A model generated the notes under the pieces. That model ran no database searches and was not told where the DNA came from. It saw only the letters and a program-made list of their open reading frames with translations. From positions 43,026,632 through 43,090,631 of the forward strand of contig CP154954.1 in assembly GCA_039621445.1 (NCBI GenBank): 64,000 nucleotides of DNA, written 5' to 3'. This document shows, one piece after another, positions 1-8,800 of the stretch. The first letter of the stretch is position 1; each line of letters begins with the position of its first letter. This DNA is from Euglena gracilis (taxonomy: Eukaryota > Euglenida > Euglenophyceae > Euglenales). A program made the translations under genes and the position numbers.

Positions 1-210
1 TCCACCTCGGTGGACAGCGCCAGAGGAATATTTTCCCTGGTGGGGGGGGGACCCCGGACCCCCCCCCCCCGTGGGGTACCTGCGGCTTTTTTCCAGTGCC
101 CAGCAGCGTGGCTCTGGCCTAATGACCCCCCCCGGGGGCTTTAGGCAAGAGCCTGATTGCCCAATCCAATCTTTCCAATCCGATTGGCACACGCCGCCGC
201 CGCCGTGGGG

Positions 211-3200
211 CCAACCACGCGGTGACGGTGGTGGGCTGGGGCGTGCAGAACAACGTGGGCTACTGGATCGTGCGCAACTCCTGGGGCCCGAACTGGGGCG
301 AGGGGGGCTACATGCGCATCAAGTGGGGCATCTGCAAGGTCGGCAAGTACGCCAACTTCATCGTGCAGCCCCACGGTGTGCCAGGCCTGTCCCTTGCCAT
401 TGGAATACCCTCCCACACCAGACTCCCGACGGAGGTCGTCATCTCTGCTGCCTTGAGCTGGAAAGGCTCATACGTTAGTGACAAAAACAGAGATTTGACG
501 ATCTTAAAATATGGCTTTTTGGAAAAGGTGTTAGCTGTTTCATTGTTTGGCATCGCAATAACAATATTATCGACCCGGGGGGTCCAGCCGGCTGGATGTA
601 AAAAGTTGCTGGCGCTGGATGGATCTCCGCTTGGGGATGGGAGATTCGGGGGGGGGTTCTTGCCAGCTGATGCCCAAAAATACAAAAAATAGGCAAAAGG
701 TGCTCATTTCCAGCTGGCATGGAGCTTTTCACCCAAAGATTTGAGGCGAAACCCCCCAAGCCCCTTAAAAAAAAAACATTTTTGGCCATCGTTGTTATTT
801 CGGTCCAGTCCAGCTGTTCCAGGCTGGCCAACGTTTTGCGTTCCACCCAACCCCCTCCCCGGGTCCACAGACCAGGAACCAGGTGCTGATTGAATGGACC
901 CCCCGCTCTCAGGGTGTTCAGTGAGCGTTGTTTTTTTACATGGGGGGATCTCCGACCACACCCCCCAGTCTGACCTCCCCCTCAAATAAATTCTTCCCCA
1001 GCGCTTTGCGAAGGAAACCTGCGTTTTCATCATATGGAGTGTCAATCACCTGATACCACAACTTTGGGCACTTTTTGAAGCCCCTGATTTTTTTCTGGTT
1101 TTTCTGGCTTTTTTGTTGGGGTTTTTCCCCTGGAAGGAGGAGGGGGTTCGATTCCCTCCCTCCCCCCCCTGTGTGCGCTGTGGCCCTTTGTTTAGTGCCT
1201 TTCATCCCTTCTTCTGGCACTGGCGCTGGCATTGGCCCTTTTGTCTGTGTGCGTGAAGGTGGTCAGAGCCTGGCAGGATGTACCTTCTTTACGACTCCTG
1301 CCACCAAGCGCCCGCCAGGCACAAACTCAACTTTAGTTACCCCCTCCCCCCCAATCAAGAGGATTGAAGGAAGGGGAGGGGGGAACCATCCCCCTCCACC
1401 TTCATAGAATTTCACCCCCTCACAATTTCACAATTTCACATTTCTCGCTTTCACAATCAGCACACATTGCACGGAGCTGGCTCAAATCCACAATTGAGGG
1501 AGGATTCTCCCCGTCCGTCGAACGGTCAACGTTACAACTTATCTCCGGAAATCGTTTTCAATTTCAGTTTTTTTGAAAGTTAAAAAAAAATGTCTATGGA
1601 AAAGTTGCCAACATGAAATGTCACATGATGTTCTCTGTCTTTGTCCCTGAGTTGAGGAGAGAGGGGGGTCGAGGATGGATGTTTTTTAATCTCTCAAAAA
1701 ATATGCCGGTGCCGCCAGAACACACACATGCAGGGAGACAGACACAACACATACACACACACACACCACACACACACCACACACACAAACACACACACAC
1801 ACACACAACACACACACACAAACACAACACACACAACACAACACACACACAACACACACACACACACACACACAACACACACACACACACACACACAACA
1901 CAACACACACACACACAACACACACACACAACACACACACACACACAACACACACACACACACACACACGCGTATGAGCGTGCGCGCAGACAGACACACA
2001 ACACACACACAACACACACACACACACACAACACACGCGCACGCGCACACACACACACAACACAACACAACACAACACAACACAACACAACACAACACAC
2101 ACACACACACACAACACACACCTGCAACCTGGCTGAAACCCCCATATTCCGAGATCTGCGCCCATCGCCACGTAGCCCGACCTCTCCCCGCGTCGTCCCT
2201 CGTCTCACAGCTGCACTCGGGGGCCGGCGGCTCATGCCCGACCTCGTCGCCCAGGCGGCGCCCGCTGCGGACTCTGTCGACGCGGCGGAGGCCGGGGTGG
2301 CCGTCGCTGCAGGCAACGTCTCCCCTCGCCCCGCGGTGGGAGTGGTCGGGCTGGTGGGGGCCAGGGCCTCGCCTGGCAGCTGCACCCGAGTTTTGGACCG
2401 TGGCTGCCCAGCCAAGTGCAGTCGACCCCCCTCCCCCCGTATGTAGTTCCTGCCTGCCGGTTGTCCGGCACTGAAGGTCATCCCAATGCCCTGGGTTGGT
2501 CGACTTCAGCCTGGGTGGGTTGGCTGTATGGGTGAATGGCACGCCCACCCACCCCACCCCCATGGTGGTGGGGCGGGGGGGGGGGTCCGACCCCCCCCCC
2601 CGGGCTTTTCAGTACAGCCCTGGCGCCTCCCCTCCCCCACTGAAGGTTGGCCTTGGCCATCACCTCCCTGTTCTGCGGCAGCGACCACCGCCCAGCGGGG
2701 GCGACGGGGACGGGAGAGGGGAGGAGGTCCGCCCCCCCCGCCATCCCCGGGGCCCTGCGGGTGGCGGCGGCGGCGCTGCTGGCGGTGCCGGCGGTGGTGC
2801 TGGCGCTGCTGCGGCACAGCGGCCCCCGGCCCCCCGCCCTCACCGCCCCCGCCCCCAATGCCCTCGAGCTGGAGGCCCCGGGGCAGGCCGACACACTGTC
2901 GCTCCCCGCCCCGGCGCCGCCCCGAGCCCCCCCACCTTGCTCTATCTTTTGTCCATCTTTTGACCAAAGAATCCATGTGACACACAGTACCGTGTGACTG
3001 GGTTGATCCCTTTCATTGTTGATGACAAAAAAGCTGAATTCCGATCTTTCTCCCCGGCACGAATTTGACCCAGCTGAGCAGACCAGCCCTGTGATGGCAA
3101 ACGATGCATGTCCCCCAGTAGAGGCCCCCCCGAACAAGGCACCGATTAAAATAGCTTTATTCGGCGTAAATGACCCAAATGGCCCATAAAAATCTGGGGA

Positions 3201-3482
3201 AATATCGGGCTTAGATATAGGTGATGCCCTCGACCGAGAATGCCCAAGTCCAGAGTCGTCAAAAGGAGCCTGGGGGGGTGGGGTCGGCATGAACCATTGT
3301 ATTCACCCCCACCTCTCCGGTTCGCCCGTTTCATTTCCGGGCCCGCCGTTGGACGCCACGGCACTCCCCCCCCCCGGAGTGGATGGCAGAACACCCCCCA
3401 CCCCCTGGCCGGGGGCCACGCCGGGCCCCGGCAGTCCACTGCTGCCCCCGCCTGCCACGTCCTCCGCCAGCCCCTGGGCCGC
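211..3482 (+). CDS. Papain-family (C1A) cysteine protease, copy A, 3' exons only (partial, disrupted)
   Basis: This is the 3' end of a gene whose 5' part lies outside the window. Exon ~213-375 encodes the catalytic His and Asn segments ([23 protein letters not shown]) and is almost identical at DNA level to 24297-24459 in copy B. A GT-AG intron (376-2210) leads to exon 2211-2358, an Ala-rich linker that is diverged from copy B but keeps AALGxRR and GLVG in the same phase. Exon 2763-2880 encodes a hydrophobic stretch ([16 protein letters not shown]) and is nearly identical to copy B. The last exon (from ~3413/3415) encodes SPLLPPPA... and is cut at 3482 by a LINE; its remainder lies at 11522-11562. 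Two extra G before this exon break the 5-nt spacing seen in copy B. The copy is probably a pseudogene or encodes an altered C-terminus. The protease family is certain; membrane anchoring is inferred. Confidence 0.8.
376..2210 (+). other. GT-AG intron (copy A) containing a large CA-rich microsatellite
   Basis: The donor follows CACG at 375 and the acceptor is CACAG at 2210. Phase 1 is kept on both sides, as in copy B (24460-25104). The intron holds poly-T and poly-C stretches, long simple-sequence DNA (about 1722-2128), and no other coding signal that I can defend. Confidence 0.7.
1722..2128. repeat. Compound CA/ACACA microsatellite
   Basis: About 400 bp of CACACA with interspersed AACAC pentamers, the most regular part being about 2059-2100. 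It lies inside a protease intron. The long His/Thr-rich and Cys/Val-rich open frames here are artefacts of the repeat. Confidence 0.95.
2359..2762 (+). other. Nonconventional intron (CAG/CTG type), protease copy A linker/TM junction
   Basis: CAG is at 2362-2364 (+4 to +6) and CTG at 2755-2757 (-8 to -6). CAGGGCC pairs with GGCCCTG. Removal joins GTG-GG to G-GCG in frame (GLVG then AAAALL). There is no GT at the start or AG at the end. The equivalent intron of copy B obeys the same rule. Confidence 0.8.
3464..3482. repeat. Left target-site duplication of the LINE (19 bp)
   Basis: CCGCCAGCCCCTGGGCCGC occurs here and again at 11503-11521, immediately outside the two ends of the retrotransposon. 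The paralogous site at about 27081-27102 is uninterrupted. Confidence 0.9.
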
Positions 3483-3531
3483 GTTTGGAAGCCGCGCTAG
3501 CGGCTTGGTTCGATCGGAGCCCCTCCTCCTG

Positions 3532-5541
3532 ATGTTGACCGAATTGGACTCCACCGACACGCTCCGATTGCTGGGGACCCCTGTCCCTGCCTCGTTCGAC
3601 CCCGACGCCTGCGTGGTGCTGCCTCCCACTGCGGTGGCCTGGGCCCTCAGCCACAAGGCCCGCAACCGGCTGCAGCACGCGCTCAACGGCAACCCACCCC
3701 CGCCGCAACGCCCCGGCCTCCACGACCGGCAGCAGCTGCAGAAGCTGCAGGAGGCGGGCAAGCTGCGTGCGGGTGGTTGGACGCTTCCCGCCGACGTCGA
3801 CAACAAGCTGCCGGTGCGGGTGTACGACACCCGCATCCCGAAGGAGTGGCTGCTGCAGCTGGCAGCCGACCTCCGACGCCTGGACGAGTCCGACCAGGCT
3901 TGGGTGGTGGGAGGCGATTTCGCCTCGGGTGCCGACCTGACCGATGCGGACGTCGCGGCGTGCCCCGACTCGAAGCGATGGTCCGACGAGCCCCGCCACC
4001 TGGTGATCCCGCCGCGACCTCACCTGCGGGAGCTGGTCTTGGCCCTGCGGCGCCGCGCCGAGGTGGAACACCCAGCGTCGCTGATCTCCTTGGCGGTCCT
4101 CGTTGATCGCTACCGGTGCCCTGCCGATTTGGACGTGGCCGCCTTGCGCCCCCTGCTTGGAGAGGCTGCCGCCCTGTTCGATGACCCCCGCTTGCAGGTG
4201 GAGGTGGTGGCCTTGGCTGAGCGTGCGCCGGTGCTGCGCATCCCCGCCATGGTGAAGCGCTTGCCACCTGAGGAGTGGGAGCCGGGGTTCCTGCCCCGCA
4301 GTCAAGTGCTGCTCTTCCTCAACCTGCGGTGCCCCGCGGCTGGAGTGGAGGTGGCCAACCGCTGGGTGCGGGGGGCTCTCCCCGACCCGGAGCCGAGCGG
4401 CTTGGAGCTGCTGCGGGTGGAGTTCCAGCTGCCACCGACAGTGCGGCAACGGAATGCGGAGCGTGAGCTGCGGCGCGCGCTGGGCAAGGTGGCTGGCGCG
4501 GTGGGTGTGGTGTTCGGGGCGGCCCATCGCGTGCAGGGTCTGCAGACCCTTCACAGTGGCGAGGTCCTCGCCATCCTCGTCGTGCCGCGGGCGGAAGCGC
4601 TGCAGTGGATGCGCGGCAGCGGCAGTGGCGGCCTGTTCATTCGGCCGTTCTGGACGAAGGAGACGGCACCGGCTTTGCAGCGGGAGCAGTTCAACCTGCT
4701 GTACCTGCGAGGCCGGAGGGCAGATGCCGCAGCGCTGTGGGACGCCCTTCACGACGTGCCGGGCGTCGTCGGTCTTCTTCCTGCGGAGAAGGACCTCGCG
4801 GTGCGGATCAGCGTGCGGGGTGGCGCAGACCCTGCGGTCATCCAGGGGAAGGTCCGCGCGGTGCTGAACGACCCCAAGGCGGCCCTGCGGCAGCCCACAC
4901 CCGGGGCATCATGGTGGAGGCTGGGACCCCTGTCCGACGCCGACGTCTTCCGAGTGCGGGAGCTCATTGCGGCGGTGGGCTTGGACCCTCTCCGGGGTGA
5001 GGTGCGCCTCGGTGCTGCGGGGCCATTCCGACGGGTGGCCTTCTTCCAAGCGGCTGGGCAGCCCACGCGGACCTCCCTGGACGATGGTGGCTGGGGGCAG
5101 AGGTCCTGCAGCGCGCAATTGACTCCGGCCAGTCCTCCCCAGCGACGCCCGCCGACCGCAGGCACTCCATCAACTGCCCGGCCTGCTCCCTCGCGGCTCT
5201 CTTCGGCACCTGGCCTGCCGTCCTCGTCGACCTGGGGTGGTGCGCGGAAGACTCCCGCTCCACAGCAGCCCCCCGCCGCTGATCTTCGACAGCCACCTCC
5301 GTCGCAGCCATCGCGGGCGCCACGTCCACCAAACTCCAGCCAATCCCCGAGACCCCGCGCCAGCACCGGGCTCCCGGGCTGCACGGCGTGCGGCCCTCAA
5401 GGCGTCGTCGGCAGAGATCGTTCCCTTCGGGGTACCTGCTGCCTCATCGTCGTCTCCCATGGAGGCTGTGCTGGCGGAGATGCGGGCTCTGCGCCAAGCC
5501 ATGGAGCGGCAGCAGTGGCAGTTGGAAGAGCTGCGCCGTGA
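3532..5541 (+). CDS. LINE ORF1 protein (N-terminal and central part)
   Basis: The start ATG at 3532 (MLTELDSTDT...) is the first Met inside the element. The open frame itself continues upstream into the host exon. The protein (669 residues) has no zinc knuckle that I can see. The central part has alternating hydrophobic strands and helices (for example EVLAILVVPRAEALQWMR) that could be RRM-like folds, but I do not recognise a named domain. After about residue 520 it becomes Pro/Ser/Ala-rich. From about 5375 onward the codon character fits the +2 frame better (see 5458-5896), so the real ORF1 product probably continues there through a frameshift. Its role is presumably RNA binding and RNP formation, by analogy with other LINE ORF1 proteins. 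Confidence 0.75.
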   Translation: MLTELDSTDTLRLLGTPVPASFDPDACVVLPPTAVAWALSHKARNRLQHALNGNPPPPQRPGLHDRQQLQKLQEAGKLRAGGWTLPADVDNKLPVRVYDTRIPKEWLLQLAADLRRLDESDQAWVVGGDFASGADLTDADVAACPDSKRWSDEPRHLVIPPRPHLRELVLALRRRAEVEHPASLISLAVLVDRYRCPADLDVAALRPLLGEAAALFDDPRLQVEVVALAERAPVLRIPAMVKRLPPEEWEPGFLPRSQVLLFLNLRCPAAGVEVANRWVRGALPDPEPSGLELLRVEFQLPPTVRQRNAERELRRALGKVAGAVGVVFGAAHRVQGLQTLHSGEVLAILVVPRAEALQWMRGSGSGGLFIRPFWTKETAPALQREQFNLLYLRGRRADAAALWDALHDVPGVVGLLPAEKDLAVRISVRGGADPAVIQGKVRAVLNDPKAALRQPTPGASWWRLGPLSDADVFRVRELIAAVGLDPLRGEVRLGAAGPFRRVAFFQAAGQPTRTSLDDGGWGQRSCSAQLTPASPPQRRPPTAGTPSTARPAPSRLSSAPGLPSSSTWGGARKTPAPQQPPAADLRQPPPSQPSRAPRPPNSSQSPRPRASTGLPGCTACGPQGVVGRDRSLRGTCCLIVVSHGGCAGGDAGSAPSHGAAAVAVGRAAP

Positions 5542-5896
5542 GAACGCCGACCTGCGGGCCCAGCTTGCAGCGACGCGACACGGACCTGCAGTGGGGCACG
5601 CCGCGTCTTTTCAGCATCAGCCGTACGCTCTTCCGTCGCCAGCTGGTGCCCCTGTTCCTCATCAGCTGCGTTGTGCGGAGCTGCTGAGCCAGGATGAGCG
5701 GGTGGCGGCCGAGCTTGCAGCAGCCCCGTCGACTCCTCGAGGGCATGCTGCAGTCCCTGGTGGTGCGCAGCCGATGGACGGCCCGGAGGAGGACAGCCGC
5801 GGCCGTACTCGGGATGTGGGAGAGCTCACTCCGGAGAAGCCGGCGCTGAAGAAGCCAGCGCGTGCTGCCTCGGAGGGGGCGCGGCGCGATGCCTGA
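5458..5896 (+). CDS. LINE ORF1 C-terminal segment in the next frame (coiled coil)
   Basis: From the ATG at 5458 this frame encodes a strong predicted coiled coil (EMRALRQAMERQQWQLEELR and following, with leucines in heptads). A Ser/Pro- and Lys/Arg-rich tail follows, ending at TGA 5894-5896. The frame is open from 5237. It most likely belongs to ORF1 and is joined by a one-base frameshift around 5375-5400, either a real mutation, a recoding site or an assembly error. The alternative is a separate small ORF. Its stop overlaps the ORF2 start (ATGCCTGA, 5889-5896). Trimerising coiled coils are common in LINE ORF1 proteins. Confidence 0.65.
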
Positions 5897-8800
5897 GAGC
5901 GTGCTGTTGGGGGCTGCTGCCCCCCCTGGAGGAGTCCCGGCCTCGGTGCTGCGGGTCGGGACTTGGAACATGAGCCACTGGACGGCTGCAAAGGTGTCCA
6001 TGGTGGCTGCTTTGGTGTCGGCTGACGTGCTGGCGGTACAGGAGACGCACCTGGCGCAGGTGCCGCTGCTCTCCGCCCACACGACAGCGGCAAATGCTGG
6101 TCTTCATCTGCACCATGGGCGTCCTGTGCAGACCACCAACCGCTCCGAGCACGGGAAGTCTTGCGGCGTGGGCTTCCTCTGGCGCCAGGGCATCGCCGTC
6201 CTCCCCGCCATGCCGGCCTGCCCCGCGTGGCGTCGCCTGCACGCGATGCGACGACTGCATGGAGTTCGTCTCGCCCCACGTCCCGGACTGCCGCTAGGGC
6301 TGCTCTTGCTGTCCGTCTACGCGCCACTCGCACACCAAGCAGAGCGCCGCCCCTTCGACCTGGAGTTCGCAGCGCTGGTCTTCGCCCTGGACATGCAGGT
6401 GCCCACGCTGCTGCTGGGCGACTTCAACGGATCCCTGAGCCCGGCAACCGATTTCCTCAACTCTGGTCGCCGCCCTCCTTGCGGCCTGCTCGCCGATCTC
6501 CTTGGCCCTGGTCGTCCCTGGGTGGATGTTCATCGAGTGCTGCTGCCGGCGCCACTGCCCTTCACATACCACCAGCCTGGCTCCGGTGGATCGACAATGG
6601 CATCACGGATCGATCTGGTCCTGGCCAACATCGCGGCGATGAGGCTGGTCCGGGAGGCCTCCGTGCTCGAGGGGCTCGCAGATGGCGGCCACTGCCCTGT
6701 GCTGGTGTCCTTGTCCCTCGACGCGGGCCGCATCGATTGGCAGCCGCCTCGCCCTCGCCCCCCACCGCTGCTCTACGAGGCCTCCTCCGACCTCGCGTCT
6801 TCGGCCCAGTGGTCCGACCTCGTGGAGCGCTGGCTGCTCTCCCCGGCTGTCGTGGCACTCCATCCCCAACCTGGCGAGTCGCTCGACTCCCTCGCGGCTG
6901 CTCTCCGTGCGGCGTTGGAGCACCTGGTGTCGCTGGCTGGCGGCTGGACTGTGCGGCCCCGCAAGCGGCGCTTGGCGTACGACTCCAAGGAGGTGCGCTG
7001 CCTCCGCGGCCAGCTGGATGTCCTTCACCGCCTTGCTGCGCAGTGCCGCCGCGCGTTGCTGGGTGCCTCGTCTCCCGGCTGCTGGCCACACCACTGGATG
7101 GCTCTGCTCGATGACCTGGAGCGCCGTGGGGTGGCCCTGCCGCGGGATGTGCCGGTGGCTGTGCTGGCAGCGGCAGTGCAGAACGCCATCTCTGCCCGAC
7201 TCCCAGACCTGCAAGCCCTCCTGCGGCGTCATCGGGCGGAGCGTTGCAAGCGGTTCAAGGCTGCGCTGCCCCGCTTGTGGAAGGAGGACCTGGGCGTGAT
7301 CCAACGGTGGCTGCAGACCCCTGGGGTGCCGTGGGGCTCGCGCCCTGTCCTGGACGCCTTGGGGCAGCAGTGCCTCACCGCGGCGGCTGTGGATGGGGCT
7401 GTGCGCGCCTTCTGGGTCGACCAGGTGCTGCGGCAACATGCGGGGCTAGATGAAGAGGAGCGCTGGAGGGCGTTCATCGGCTCCCGCTTCGGTACCTACA
7501 TTCCCGTCACCACATGGCCCTCCTCGCCCTGGACTGCAGCGCGGGTGTCTGCGGCCCTGCGTTCGATGCGGGAAGGTGCTGCGCCGGGTCTGGCCGGGGT
7601 CCCCATCGCGGTGTGGAGGTCGCTGCCACCTCCGTGGCCGGAGGCTGTCGCGCGTCTGCTGACGCTCGTGCAGGCACAGCAGCGCTGGCCATCCTGCTGG
7701 CTCGATGCCTACGTGGCTATGATCCCCAAGGCGTCCGGCGGTGCGCGCCCACAAGACCAACGCCCCATCACGGTCCTCGAGGTCCTGTACCGGCTGTGGG
7801 CGAAGGGGATCGTGACCACCTGGACACCAACTCTGCAGAACGTCTTCCTCTCGGATACCGCCTTCGGCTTCCGCGCTGGCCGCGGTACTTTACACGCAGC
7901 GCAAGTGGTGCAAGACATCATGCGCCTGCAGCGCCACCGCCGCGCGGAGCTGTGGGTGGCCTCCTTCGACCTGGCGAAGTGCTACGACAGCTTGCCGTGG
8001 TGGGCTGTGTTCCGGGTGTTGCGGCAGTCGGGCGTGACAGAGGACGTGGTGGCCACATTCGCCGCGTTCTACCGGGACGTGCGCAGGCGGTTCCGCTATG
8101 GCACCGTCTTCGGCGAGCCGTGGCAGGCGTGCAACGGCCTCGCGCAGGGCTGCCCGGCAAGCCCCGACTTGCTGAACATCCTGTTCGAGACCTTCCATCG
8201 GTGGGCAACCGCTCAGCGCCTGGGGGTGGATGTTGCGGGCCTCCACGTGGCATCCGTCAGCTTCGCCGACGACCTGGTGCTGCTGGCCCCATCCCAACCG
8301 GCTGTGGAGGCGCTGATCGCGGCGTACCTGGAGTGGTGCGCATTGCTGGGCGTGAAGGTCACGAAGGTCCAGGTCTGGTCCACGCTGGGCCCGGGGCAGG
8401 CCGTGTCCATCGGCGACTCCTCCGTCCTGACCACGGCCGAGTTCCGCTTCGTCGGGGTGGAGCTGGGTCTGCCCAACCGGACGGGGGACTCCGCGCATTG
8501 GCTGCCCAGGCTGGACAAGGCGCTGTCCGCTGCTCAACGACTGCGTAGCCTCCCGCTGCCCGCCGCCCTGAACGCGGTTCTGTGGCGGACGACGGTGCTG
8601 CCCAAGGCCCTCTACGGCTGTGAGCTGCGCAATATCACGGCCGCACAGCTGGCCCCGCTGGTGGCTGCGGCGAAGTCTGCAGTGTGCACCAAGCCGCCGC
8701 TGACGCTGAATGCCTGGAACGCCCCGGAGGTGGCGCTGGGCTGGCCGCTGGGGGACTCCGCGCCGCTGCACCCCATGGCCTTCACCCGCCTGCTCCAACT

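Noticed and set aside
1613-2563. Long His/Thr-rich and Cys/Val-rich open frames on both strands
   Set aside because: They are translations of CA/GT microsatellites; the same pattern recurs at 23463-24055, 44384-45714, 48134-49058, 51158-52167, 53760-54582 and 55222-55903.
2737-2762. IPGALRV as part of the transmembrane exon (frame open upstream)
   Set aside because: Pairing of CAGGGCC with GGCCCTG and phase agreement in both gene copies place this stretch inside an intron.
3331-4752. 473-residue open frame on the minus strand inside the LINE
   Set aside because: It is antisense to ORF1 in a GC-rich gene, where antisense frames stay open; composition is Arg/Gly/Gln-rich with no domain.
7514-8548. 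344-residue plus-strand frame and other frames overlapping ORF2
   Set aside because: These are shadows of ORF2, which carries the endonuclease, RT and RNase H motifs.
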